Shown in pieces: positions 53,309-64,000 of a DNA stretch of 64,000 nt (position 1 is the first letter of the stretch; every line of letters begins with the position of its first letter). Below the pieces are notes generated by a model that was not told where the DNA came from, did no database searches, and was given only the letters and a program-made list of their open reading frames with translations. The DNA lies in NCBI GenBank assembly GCA_035048495.1, contig CM068552.1, positions 13,822,501 to 13,886,500 on the forward strand, in the 5' to 3' direction. This stretch comes from Euptelea pleiosperma. Taxonomy: Eukaryota > Streptophyta > Magnoliopsida > Ranunculales > Eupteleaceae. The position numbers and the translations under genes are program-made.

Positions 53309-54038
53309 TTAAGTCATGTTCAGACTTAAAACTTGGAATAGCCAAGGAGGCTGTTTTAGTCTATCTTGTCTCAATTGTTCGTCAACATCAAAAGCATTCT
53401 TTCCATTTTGAAAACTTGGGTGCAAGTTGGACACCTGTATGAGTCCCCACTCATGGCCTGTTAAATCTTCATCTGTATCTGTCCTCTTATGGGGGTTAGT
53501 CCTTGTCCTCTGCATATAGCTGGATTCAGTGGAAGAAGAAGAAAAGCTTGGTCCAGTATCTGAAGTTAGTGGCGTTTCGTCTTTCTTCCTTCGTCTGAAA
53601 CTTGTGGGGCCCAATGTCAACTGGACATCACTTTCATCTTCAATCTCTAGCACCCCATCTCCACCTTCATTCATAATGTACTCTTTTGCAGGGCGTTCCA
53701 GGTCAAGTTTCCTTTCTGGCTTCTGCTGTTCTTTGTAAGTACAATTAACCCCACTTGAACTAGTCCCATTCTCTAAGAGCCATTTATCCTGACTGAATCT
53801 ATGGAGCCTGCTGCTGTTCATGTTTTTCATTAACATCTTCTGAATTCGATATAGACGGTGAAGTTCGTATACCTGCATTTTCATCCTCATGCTTAGAGCC
53901 ATTTTGGCTACATAATGAACTCTTGAAACAAAAAGCAGAAGGAAAGGGCTGCACTACCTGCTCTTTGAATGTTTCTTCATGCTGTAGCATGGCCATCTTC
54001 ATGGATTCCTTATCATATGGATTCAAAAGCCTCTCCAT
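53309..54038 (-). CDS. DUF863-like plant protein (214 aa)
   Basis: Two exons on the minus strand: 54038-53958 (27 codons) and 53872-53309, separated by an 85-bp intron with GT/AG borders. The joined start is MERLLNPYDKESMKMAMLQH, then EETFKEQ|VYELHRLYRIQK and MLMKNM. The HEETFKEQVYELHRLYRIQK stretch is strongly conserved in plant proteins annotated DUF863 or in the small At5g59050-like group. Further motifs are DVQLTLGP at about 108-115, a serine-rich middle, and a C-terminal KQPPWLFQVLSLNMT. Length fits the small members of the group. The function is unknown; the N-terminal part is helical and may mediate protein contact. The alternative of reading the intron through would add a spurious segment and lose the family match. 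Confidence 0.88.
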
Positions 54039-55760
54039 TCACTTTGTTTCGTAGATTGAAATTGATCCTTGTCTTCTGTTTGGTGGTGCTTTCCTGGGAA
54101 AAACCCGAATTAAGGACTTTGACTTTTGTCTGAGTCTCAGCCTTCTTCAGGTGCACATCTTGAATCTTAATCAGATATATCTATATATCTGCTTTCTTCC
54201 CTTATACCTGCCAATATGGAAATTTTGCAAATATTTAAATTCAAATTTCAGAATCTAGTTGATCAAACTGAGCGATCTTGGGGTGGTGAATCATAACAGT
54301 TGCCAATTCACACTGATACCCAACTTAATAACAACATAATTGTGAGCAAGTATTTCCTAGTAATGGCAGCATTGGGAATGAGTTGACTTGTAACTTTGAG
54401 CTAAACCAATGTTTGATCAGAACCCTGTTCACCAAGGGCTCATGCAATGACATTTTATATCGTAGAAAATACTAGTAATTTCCATTTTCAGGGAATATTT
54501 ATGATCAACTGTAAATTTAGATTGCGTGCCGATTTTATTGTGAAATTAAAGGATTATATTTCTTACTCCTCAAGAAAGTTGTTTATTAGTAAAAGCCAAT
54601 GTCTTGAGCTTTATTCATTACCAGTTTATAACCTTTTTCTTCCATTTCTTCAAGTAAGTTATTGAGCTAAAATATTAAGGATTTTCTATTTCCTGTATTT
54701 ATCACTCTGTTCCCTTAAATTGAATTCCTGTACATATTCATATATACACACATGATGGACTACTTGGTAATTAAGGTTAACAGCAACCTATAAAAGTTTG
54801 GAAAGCTTTTAACATTTTTTTTTTATGCTATGAAGATGAAGAAAATTTCAAAATTAAAGAAATGGGAGCTTTAAGTTGCAAGTTCAAACAGGAAACTCCA
54901 TTATCCTGAAGTCTTCTATCGATATAGTGAAAACAGGAAAAAAGGGGTTCCTGCTAGAATCAATACCCAACTGGTAACAAATAGGAATCTCTATAATCTG
55001 TTGATATCACCATGTCAAACCCCCATACATAATCAGGACTCCATAAAAACAAATTGGGTATCCAAAACATGTTACTACAGATCTCTAGAATTTCATTTAC
55101 AGTAAGATCTTTTAACAATCCAAAAAAATAAAAAAAGAAGAAGTGGGGAAGAAAGAGAAGATTGTCACTCCTCACCTGTAGAAACCCATGAGCTGAGGAG
55201 AAGATCAAGTTGTAATTTTAAGGAAGGAGAAGAAAACACTTTCAATCTCTTTCAAAGGAAAGCTATGTAACAAGCAACTTGTGTGCTTACACCAACTTGA
55301 GCCACAAAGCTTCCTTTGATAAAAACAAACACCTCTGCTTCACATTCCCAATAAGTATATACTGCAAAAAAAAAAAAAAAAAAGAGAGAGAGAGAAGAAG
55401 AAGAAGAATTTAAGATTCTCTCCTTCACATAGAGAGAGAAAAAAAATATAATTGAATATGAGGGGTGTGAGGCATGCCAAACAAATCCCAGTGCCAAAGC
55501 CAATGTAATTGAAGGTAAGTGTAAGAGATGCTTGAGACAGGTCCAGCAAAGAAGAAATATAATATTAAAAATTTATATATAAGTACCTGCTCTTATGTTA
55601 TATTATTCATGATCACAGATAGCCTTACACTGCCCCAGACAAATCATCAAATGGACAGCTTAGCCTGCTTAGATGAATGAATCACATGCCCCCTCCCCAA
55701 TATTTCTAAATAACCATTCACAGTTGTCTTCTCTGTATCTTATACATATTTTTTTCAGAT
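54039..55760. other. Upstream region of the DUF863-like gene
   Basis: Presumed leader and promoter. A TATATAGATATATC-like stretch (minus strand, around 54174-54190) could serve as TATA box. An A17 run with (GA)n follows at about 55366-55396. No reading frame here resembles a known protein. Confidence 0.4.
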
Positions 55761-55761
55761 T

Positions 55762-55763
<2 letters not shown>

Positions 55764-55808
<45 letters not shown>
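55764..55808. repeat. (GA)n microsatellite, about 22 units
   Basis: An uninterrupted GA run about 1.7 kb upstream of the DUF863-like start codon. Plant GA tracts near promoters can bind GAGA-binding (BPC) proteins; that role here is conjecture. Confidence 0.95.
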
Positions 55809-55811
<3 letters not shown>

Positions 55812-56284
55812 GTGTATGGTGCTCCTACACCTCATACCGTACAATTGGCCCGCGGACTCATTGATCTTGATCATACAATTGTTGGGTAGCTCTCTCTGAT
55901 TGAGAATAATCCAAAAATCAGACTGACTGGGAGAATCTTAAATATCCAATGAAGCAAAAACTTACATGTTTTTATTAAGACAAGAATAAAAAGGTTTAAG
56001 GATCATCAAACATGGTGGCAAGTAATATAGCGTCTGGACTACCCGTCCAGAATAGAAGTCTGGATGACTGTTCAGAGTCTTCAGACCAATAGGCTTAGGC
56101 CATGTGGCAAAACGAGCCTGCTTCGTATACAATTTTTTCTATTGAGAAAAAAATAATCTAAGGGTTGTTATTTATTTGGGGAAAAGTGTAATATAGGGAA
56201 GGATATAGGTGGGCCATAGAGGAAGTAGGTTTTGTTGGGTCATCCTGAAAAGTTTCCCGTTCATAAGGTGTGGTGTGATGCAAG

Positions 56285-56766
56285 CATGGTTTAAAATCTC
56301 GGAATGTTTCGTACAAAACATTTCAAATTTTAAGAGAACCAAAACGAAACATGCATATATTCAGTTGTTTCGGATTATTCTGTAATGTTCTGGTTGTTTT
56401 GCCGAGACAAATTGAGACATTACGATACAGTCCGGTACAATTAAAAAAAGGCTCAAGTTCCGAAAACCCCCCTTTTCTGACTCCTCTCAGTGTTCGTGCG
56501 CTTGGCCGTCGATTTCACGAATCCAACGGTGGTTGTCAGAGCCCCAAAAAGTGATGCCAGCTCGCCCAGACAACCATGGTTGGATTTTTGGAATCCAACG
56601 GCTGAGCACACGAACACGAGAGGGGTCAGAAAAAAGGGGGTCCCGAGAAATAGATAAAGTAAAGAACTGAAAAAGGATAGATGTTCTGTAATGTTTCGTT
56701 TCGGAGTTTTTTTTTCGATTTTTCACTTGACTGAGACATTCCTCCGAAACGAGATCTTAAACCATG
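56285..56766. mobile_element. hAT-type MITE, family E, interrupted by a family D MITE
   Basis: Ends CATGGTTTAAAATCTCGGAA and, reversed, CATGGTTTAAGATCTCGTTT. GATGCAAG (56277-56284) and TATGCAAG (56767-56774) match in seven of eight bases. Without the inserted fold-back (about 56450-56655) the length is about 275 bp, equal to the intact copy at 61604. Confidence 0.78.
56450..56655. mobile_element. Fold-back MITE, family D, nested
   Basis: Inverted arms: CTGACTCCTCTCAGTGTTCG, then CGATTTCACGAATCCAACGG and TGGTTGTC on the left, reversed on the right. It sits in a family E MITE. Its target duplication was not resolved. Confidence 0.65.
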
Positions 56767-57589
56767 TATGCAAGTTAGATTTTTAAGATAGCTACACACA
56801 AGTGGTGCCCTAAGTTGAACAGTCAAAATAGATGACACATGGGGCGAGATAACGATGTGGAGAGCATCATAATTAATGTTCCTTATCAGCATCGTATACT
56901 TTCTTAGCAAATATCTAAAAGGAGAATAAATTCACTCTCTTTATCTAATAAAATCTAGACCATCCAATAATGAAATACGTCTGTTGGATGTTCCATTTCA
57001 AAAGCGACGTTTCAATCGTAAGAGATCATTTTTATGAGATTACTATATATGATGCGGAAATCAATTTGATCTCTAAGACTAAGGCATAAGGTGTATGGAG
57101 TGATAGATGCGACTGAGACTACATGTTAACATAAAGACCATAAATTCTCCATTTGTTTTGGAGAGGAGGAGGAGGGGGTTGTTGAGTTTGTCGTTGCGTG
57201 GTTGCACCGACAGATTGTAAGAAGATCCAACCATCCAAACAAAGGCCATGATGAGATGAAGAGAAGATTTGATTTTTTTTTTAAAATAAATGAGAGAAAC
57301 AGAAGGAAAACGAAAACCAAATCCATGTCTGCTCGTAGTTATCAAGAAGGATCACATGCATGTCTGCTTCATGTGGATAACGCTCTCTCATCACTTCTTG
57401 TTTCAGAGAGAGAGAGGGGGCCGACAAGAAAGCACGCGTTGCCGGTGCAAGAAGGTGCACCCGTATGGGGTGGTGGGTCAGATGGGTTTGCCAAAAAGCC
57501 TGAGCCACGGACTCACTGTGTTCTTGGGGCCCACTTCATAAAATACGACACACTTTCTCATCTTCTGTTTAGGATAAATATATCATATA

Positions 57590-57995
57590 GACTTCTGTAT
57601 CAAAATTTTGATGCAGAAGTCCTCAATTTGCCATGTAGTAGTACTCTTTCGGGCCCACTACCCCTTGAATGTTTGACCCACATCTTGGTGGACCCACACA
57701 CTAAAAATCAGTGTGATTAGTGATTCCTAGCCATTGGATTTGAGCATTTTTTCATCATGGGCTTGGAACCAACTCATAGGCCTGTTCATAAGCCCATGAT
57801 GAAAAAGTTCTCAAATCCTATGGCTAGAAATCATCAATCACGCTGATTTTTGGTGTGTTGGTTAATCATAGTGTGGGCCAAACATTTTGGGGGCTAGTGG
57901 GCCCGAATGAGTCTACTGCATTGCAATTTGTGGGACTTCTGCATCAAATTTTTGGTACAGAAGCCTGCATCAAAATTTTGATACAGAAGTCTGCA
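57590..57995. mobile_element. Fold-back MITE, family C
   Basis: The outer block AGACTTCTGTATCAAAATTT with TTGATGCAGAAGTCC is inverted at the right (GGGACTTCTGCATCAAATTT...), and the arms share GGGCCCACTA and TCATCATGGGCTT/AAGCCCATGATGA. The terminal block occurs once more on the right end. No clear target duplication. Confidence 0.65.
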
Positions 57996-58089
57996 TCAAA
58001 GAACAGCGTCCGTTTATGTAAAACTTTGCCAACTTTAACTACTTAACTGATAAGAATGATTTAAGTACCTTAGAATCTCTATGTCCATT

Positions 58090-58494
58090 GAGTAAACCTT
58101 CGCTGACACTGCAGTCAGCGACGCCGCTGACTGCAGCCAATATAAGCCACATGGCACATTCTTAAGAGGACACTAACCGTATGGATGTTTGGCCAATCAC
58201 TAGGTGGACCTACAAACCAAAACTAAACCTGATCGGTGATTTCTAAGCATTGGATTGAGTTATTTTCATGGGTTGATTTTACCCGTAGGAATTTGAGCAT
58301 TATTGAGTATTATTTGGGTACAAAGATCCAAAGGTTTGAAATCACTAATAAAAGGCTGATTTTTGGTTTGTAGGTCCACCTAGTGATTGGCCAAACATCT
58401 ATACGGTCAGTGTCCTCTTATGAATGTGCCACGTGGCTCATATTGGATGTAGTCAGCGGCATCGCTGACTTCAGTTGTCATCGAAGGTTTACGC
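58090..58494. mobile_element. Mutator-like MITE, family B, with degraded 9-bp target duplication
   Basis: A 405-bp fold-back element with ends GAGTAAACCTTCG and CGAAGGTTTACGC. ATGTCCATT (58081-58089) and AAGCCCATT (58495-58503) match in seven of nine bases. Arms carry CCACATGGCACATTC on the left and GAATGTGCCACGTGG on the right; a small internal palindrome AGTCAGCG...CGCTGACT is near each end. Confidence 0.8.
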
Positions 58495-58548
58495 AAGCCC
58501 ATTAAGCTTGATTCTTTATAATTATTAAAATAATTTGTTGATTAGACC

Positions 58549-58895
58549 AAGGTTTAAATGACCCGTTACAATGTTATGATGAACTCATATAACATTACCG
58601 TTTTGACCGTTATAACGGGGTCACATCAGTTTTTGAGTAAAAATGGCTCAGAAATTAAAAAATTCAAAAAAAATCCATCTTGCCAGACCCATTTTCATGT
58701 GGGTCCCACCATCGGGATGTAAGAATTGGATGCAAAAAATGGGTGTAACTCTAGACGGACTAAAAAAATAGTATTTTGTTTTCAAAATAACGTCGGTTAG
58801 AACTTATAATTATGAATATTAATTCCATTTTTAAGATTCTGAGTGTTAAACGGGGTATTACCATTATAACGGCCGTTAGTTTCGCTTAAGCAACA
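58549..58895. mobile_element. Decayed relative of MITE family F
   Basis: ACCAAGGTTTAAATGACC at the left and ACCATTATAACGGCCGTTAG at the right share terminal and internal motifs with the intact family F copy at 19814. The right terminal repeat is not recognisable. Confidence 0.4.
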
Positions 58896-59853
58896 AATCT
58901 GTGTCAAAAAATTAAAAAATTTTGGGATTCACATTTTCACATCCACATGATCTTTAAAAAGTCTTTTAAAAACCATTAAGAAATGATCTAGTGGGTCGCA
59001 TAATCTCTTTTTGTTTAGTATTGGATCGGGTGCCAAGCTGTTAAGTTACCATGATTTATGAATGTGGAGACGTCATGACTTTTATTTTCTTTTTCAATAA
59101 TCAAGAAAATCAGGACCGTTGGTTTGTTAAGAGTTGTTAGTGTGTGGTGATCACGGGAAATAAATAATTAATATTCTGATAAGGAGTTCCTTGATTAATT
59201 AATGCTAATTATTTATGGTCGGTGGAATCTTCAACCTTGAAGAATCTTGAATTTAGTTAGTGGGGGAACACATGGTCTCCTCCCCATCCCTCCCCTCCTA
59301 TTTGTTTAGCAAACTAACGGACCTTAGGTTGACACGTAGTTGGATCATAAAATTTTCGAGATGTGTGTCATTTCAAAATGGAAATGATCATAGACTTCGG
59401 ATGTAAGATCCAACGGTGTGAAACTAAGGATCACGCTCTCTTGTGGATCTCAGGTTTATTCCAAGTTTCCGACACAGTTCATTTATTTCATTCATGGCTA
59501 ATCATCTAATCTTTTATGAACACACATGGTACAGGACCCACCAATCAATCTGATCTATTTATTCTCTAGTCACCTGGTGAATAGCTATAAAGTCTAGAAA
59601 TGGGGCCTACCATCTTTCATCATCAACCTAACAAAAAAAAAATAAAAAAAGAAGATCATGAGGTCTCTACAATATCCTAGATCACAACCAATCACTCCTT
59701 TGTACACAAGCACTAGCCAATCAGGACATTTCTCTTACTTTTCAATTAAATATTTATTGGGCCTCCCCTCTATACTTTTCAATACAAATAAGATATTTAT
59801 TGGGTCCTTGTCTTGACTCTCTCTCTCTACCATTATGAGACACCAATTATCTA

Positions 59854-60243
59854 GAATAAAACTTGGGTCACAGTCATAGTCAGCGAAGCCGCTGACAGCC
59901 CACACTATGAGCCACGTGCTGCATTCTTAGAGGATGATGTCTGTATGGATGTTTGGCCAATCCCTAGGTAGACCTACAAACTAAAAATCAACATTATTAG
60001 TGATTTCTAGGTGTTGGATTAGAGTTATTTTCATGGGTTGATTTTAACTGTGAGAATTTGAGCATTTTATTGAGCATTATTTGGGTACCAAAATCACTAA
60101 TCAGGCTGATTTTTGGTTTGTAGGTCCACCTAGGGATTGGCAAAACATCTATATGGTCAGAGTCCTCTAAAAGTGTGACACGTGGCACATATTGTGGGCT
60201 GTCAGCAATTTGCTGACCGTTAACTGTTGGCAAAGTTTTACTC
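59854..60243. mobile_element. Mutator-like MITE, family B, with perfect 9-bp target duplication
   Basis: A 390-bp fold-back element with ends GAATAAAACTT and AAGTTTTACTC. AATTATCTA is duplicated exactly at 59845-59853 and 60244-60252. Arms carry TATGAGCCACGTGCTGCATT on the left and GTGTGACACGTGGCACATAT on the right. Confidence 0.87.
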
Positions 60244-60604
60244 AATTATCTATATTTGCTCCTCTAGCATGTTGAGATTAGCCACACATTTGGGTGGTGA
60301 GCCATCTCTATCATATTGAGATAGCATCATCCCTAGGACGATACCGTACCATCGTCGTCCTAAAGTCAGTGAAATTCCTACCACATGAATCCCAAAAAAT
60401 ACTATACAAATCGCGAAGACCATCGTGCGAATCTCGAAGAACATCCAATGGTTGGGGTGACCAGGACGGACGACCAAGTAGGACGATATACAAACATTTC
60501 CCTATATAATGAGAATTAGTTGGAGGGGTTATCACCTTTTAAAATAAACAACATATACATAGTTAGGGTTGACACATAATAAATAAATAAATATAATAGG
60601 TGGA

Positions 60605-60715
60605 GATTCGCAGATGCAAGGATGCTCTCAGCCGTGGATTTTGAGTCCAACGGTGGTTGTTTGATTCTCAAAATCCACGGCCGAGAGCACGAGTGAAAAG
60701 ACGAATGCAAAAAGG
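60605..60715. repeat. Short fold-back repeat
   Basis: GCTCTCAGCCGTGGATTTTGAG on the left is inverted on the right (CTCAAAATCCACGGCCGAGAGC) around a 20-25-bp loop. It resembles the arms of family D. Confidence 0.6.
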
Positions 60716-61603
60716 TGAATCCTTCGATCCCTTTAGAATGTTACCCTCCATTGATTTTTAGGGGCATTTGGGATGAAAAATAAATTTGGTACAGGATCAC
60801 AACTTGAGACAAAACCCTAAAGTGAGAAACAAAACCCTAAAGTGAGAAACCCATGTGAGTTGAGATAGTTGAGAGAACTGTGTGTGATATGTTTAGTATC
60901 TAGATGTTGTAGGTAGATACTTGTACAGTGGCAGGTTTTGTTTTGGTGGGTACCAAAGCCAAAAAATAAAAGGTTCAGTTCTCGACAAATCAAACTTCTT
61001 TTCAACATTTGTGATTTCTCTCCTCTAGAGAAAGCAGGATTCTATGCTCCATTCAGGTCTGAAGATGTCAAGTTGCTTAGATTTAATGAAGGAGATGGGA
61101 AATATTGTCTTGTTGTTAGCAGAGGCTGTATTGAGTAGACTTTGAAACCATGCAAGTGTTGTAGGGCCTACCATGTTGTGACTTGTGAGTCTCAAAATTG
61201 CTGAGTTTAGGGAAGGCATACAAGGTAATTGACATGTTTTAGAATTTCTGTAATTTTTAGTAGGAGATAACCAGCCTTATTTACCAGCACCGGTGCTAAA
61301 ATCATTTGATGGTTGGTAACCAAATACCTATTTATCTAAACTTGTAGAAGTTTGTGACCTAAATCCTAATCAAATCAAATCTAATCATAATTGATTGATA
61401 TTCTATCTGGACAGTAGCAGATTGTGTGATGGGATACACAAATAATGATGTGGTGCATCTTACACAACTTATTACAATATATTATCTAATACCTTCTTGC
61501 AATTGTATGGTTACAAGAAATATGAGCCTTTGATCTTAATGAAGTGAATATGATGAATGATCGAAACGTTTGTTCGTGTGTGATGGTGGTCATCACCTGT
61601 CTG

Positions 61604-61869
61604 CATGGTTTAAAATTTCGGAATGTTTCCAAATGTTTCAAAATGTTTCGTAATGTTTCACTGAGACAAACCGAGACAATCCGATACAATCCAAAAAAAA
61701 TAAAAATAAATAAATAATATAATTTAATGATTTTGAATAATATTTCGTAATGTTTCATAATGTTTCAAAAATTTCGTTTTTTTAATGTTTCGTTATTGTT
61801 TTGTTTCGGAGTTTGCCTCGATTTTTTACTTGACCGAGACATTCATTCGAAACGAAATTTTAAACCTTG
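61604..61869. mobile_element. hAT-type MITE, family E, intact
   Basis: A 266-bp element with ends CATGGTTTAAAATTTCGGAA and, reversed, CAAGGTTTAAAATTTCGTTT. CCTGTCTG (61596-61603) and CCTGTCTA (61870-61877) match in seven of eight bases. It shares CA(A/T)GGTTTAAA termini with family F. Confidence 0.8.
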
Positions 61870-62854
61870 CCTGTCTATGAAGTTTATTATTGTCATATCT
61901 TGCTGATCTTGGAGTTCGTCGGAGTTGGTGGCACACTAAATCATGTTAGCCACAACTTCTTCCCAGAAGCTATTAGAGATGGAGTGTGCGGCTAAAATCT
62001 CACTGGAGATGTCTTGAGTAAATAAACTATGATGAGATTGAAGAGCTTTTGATAAGAAGCTAGAGAGACATGTGGGTAAGATGTGGTGATGGTGTCTGGC
62101 AGTTGATGGTGGGCAACAATTACCGGGTGGACTGTGGTAATGCTACCTGCTAGAATAGGGTGTTGAATCGAGAGTTTGTCCTCAGAAGAACTATGGCGTT
62201 GACACCATGTAAAAGTTTGAGTTTATTGATAAAACTTCGGTGATTGAATTGTGTCAAGGTCCATCCATTGGGACTGATTTATAATTTGATTGTGTTCGGG
62301 TACCATCAGATAAATATTTTTCGTTTGTTAGAAATAAAAATGCAGCAGTAATCAGAATAATCTAATAAATAACAAACTTATGATTAACAATCAATGGGTG
62401 ACGCCATGGTTGGTGAGAGGGCTTCTTAGCTCTTGGTATATCTTTGCTTTTTTCTCCTCTGGTAGGTGCTTGTGGAGTATTCTTCTATTTGTTGTGTTAT
62501 AGGGTTTATCGAGGGAGAAGAATTATAGGATTTTTAAGTACCTCCAAATAATGCGGGTGAAAAAGACTAAAATTTAATAGTTATACACCACCAATTTGGA
62601 TGATTTTTGGTTTGTAGGTCCATTTAGGGATGGCAAGAGGGGCCAAAAATCCATGCAGTCATTGGTCTCTAAGAGTATGCCACGTAGCGTTTTTAAGTAA
62701 TGCTTGGATGCTTGATGCTTGGATAAACAAATGCCAGGATAAAAAATTTTCTTTGGCAGGCGTCCAAGACCTTATGAGGGAAGGTTGCAGGCGAGATTCG
62801 AGAGAGGGTGGTCATTCTCCCTTTAGCTATAGATTAAAAGGGTTATTTTGAAAG

Positions 62855-63215
62855 GGTTGTAATGTAACAAGGTAGACTTGACAACAATGGCGTCAGGTAT
62901 AGTGATTTTTGTTATCCATCGTTGCCATATGGGCCCACTAACCACATGGATGTTTAGCCCACCCTTTGGTAGACATTCATACAAAAAATCAACTTGTTTG
63001 ATGATTTTTAGACGTTGAATTTAGTACCCAAAAAATTTGTCAAATATAACAGCTAGAATCATGTCTTAAAAAGTACTAAAATCTAATGGCTAAAGATTAC
63101 CTATCAGGGTGACTTTTGGTGTGTATATCAACGAAGGGGTGGGCTAAACATCCATGTGGTCAATGGGCCCAAAGGGCAGTGGTGATTAACAAAAATTGCT
63201 TACCTCTAGGTTCTA
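62855..63215. mobile_element. Family A MITE, partly degraded
   Basis: Left: GGTTGTAATGTAACAAGG, then CCCACTAACCACATGGATGT. Right: ACATCCATGTGGTCAATGGG, then GGGCAGTGGTGATTAACAAA. Beyond this the right terminus is lost. Confidence 0.62.
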
Positions 63216-63409
63216 CTGCCCTTGCCTCCGCCACTGGAGAGGAGGATCATCATTGATCATGTGGGTGATCATTGGGCGCATGATCGCTGCTTCAAAAATC
63301 CCGCCGCTTCAAAAAAATTCTCCAAGAGATTATTCAAGTCCTCATTGCAATAGTCATGTCAGGTGAACTCGACAGTGTAACGGCGTTGGAAGAGATTTTT
63401 GAAACTAAA

Positions 63410-63620
63410 TAGGGGTGTTAATGACTGGGCTTGAGCCCAGCCTATGCATGTTCAGGACCAGCTCGGGTCACAAATTGTAGCATAGACCCGAGCCTCGCCT
63501 AAGCCCGTGATGGGCTTAGTAGGCTCTATCCAAGACCAGCCCAAGAAAATATCTACAAGCTCAAGCCAAGCCCACCAACTAATTATAGATACTAATTATT
63601 GGCACTAATTATTGGATATC
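63410..63620. mobile_element. Possible hAT end fragment
   Basis: TAGGGGTGTTAATGACTGGG, followed by repeated GCCCAAGCCC/GGGCTTGAGCCC motifs in both orientations, resembles the start of the hAT element at 7930. No right end or target duplication was found. Confidence 0.35.
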
Positions 63621-63779
63621 ATATTCGGATTCGAATATTTTTTTTCAAAATATTTGAATAGTTTTTGGATACGAATCCGGATATTCATAATCTGATGCGA
63701 TAAATCTAATTATAAACACTAGTTAAAAATAGTATACGGAAGGATGTTTCAAAAGTTTGATACATACTTTCTCGAAAAT

Positions 63780-64000
63780 ACCACGCGGCACACCCTGATC
63801 AGGCCCACTAACCCCATGAATGTTTGGCTCCTCCTCGAGCTAGACCTACACACCAAAATCAGCATGATTAGTGATTCACAGCCATTAGATTTTGAGCATT
63901 TTTCATTACGGCCTTTTAAAACATCCATATGCCTTGTTTATAAAGCCAATGATGAAAATATGTTTAAAATCCATCAAGGGGTGGGCCAAACATTCTAGGG
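63780..64000. mobile_element. Fold-back MITE, family C-like, cut by the window end
   Basis: GCCCACTAACCCCATGAATG, CACCAAAATCAGCATGATTA, GTGATTCACAGCCATTAGAT and the beginning of the inverted arm (GGGGTGGGCCAAACATTCTA) match the family C copy at 57590. The right end lies outside. Confidence 0.55.

Noticed and set aside
60938..61138. 66-codon plus-strand frame
   Set aside because: I could not relate it to any protein family and it lies among MITEs; not enough to call a gene.

Overview
This is a stretch of nuclear DNA from a flowering plant. The evidence is four intron-split genes whose products belong to plant families, AT-rich introns with GT/AG borders, and dense plant-type transposon remnants (copia, L1 and RTE LINEs, hAT and Mutator-like MITEs, Helitron-like repeats). 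The large introns and deep nesting suggest a medium-to-large, repeat-rich genome. The sequence alone does not fix the species; a magnoliid or other early-branching lineage is only a guess.

Layout. (1) 1-19159, minus strand: catalytic alpha subunit of protein kinase CK2. Nine exons are visible and the last one lies off the left edge. Its introns hold LINE remnants, a gene fragment probably captured by a transposon, a hAT element and a hAT transposase relic. (2) 19.3-29.75 kb: intergenic and almost all transposon-derived. It contains several fold-back MITEs with perfect 8- or 9-bp target duplications, one nested pair, and a 3.2 kb head-to-tail array of Helitron-like units. (3) 30020-44580, plus strand: a four-exon Mpv17/PMP22-family membrane protein. 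Introns of 5.0 and 8.3 kb hold an RTE LINE, a small L1 insertion with a clean target duplication, and a dead copia element broken by two solo LTRs. (4) 44.6-48.5 kb: spacer with two fold-back MITEs and tandem duplications. (5) 48564-51546, plus strand: a complete five-exon NPH3/BTB protein of 619 aa. (6) 53309-54038, minus strand: a two-exon DUF863-like protein of 214 aa, convergent with the NPH3 gene. (7) 54-64 kb: no gene recognised; a (GA)n tract and at least eight MITE copies.

The four genes are not an operon or obvious pathway. I found no new enzymatic or defence system. The most interesting content is transposon structure: a Mutator-like MITE family with perfect 9-bp target duplications and a G-box in each arm, one of which lies in the Mpv17 upstream region; a Helitron-like tandem array that has copied part of a hAT MITE; two independent solo LTRs in one copia element; and a TIR-flanked segment carrying what looks like an HAD-hydrolase exon.
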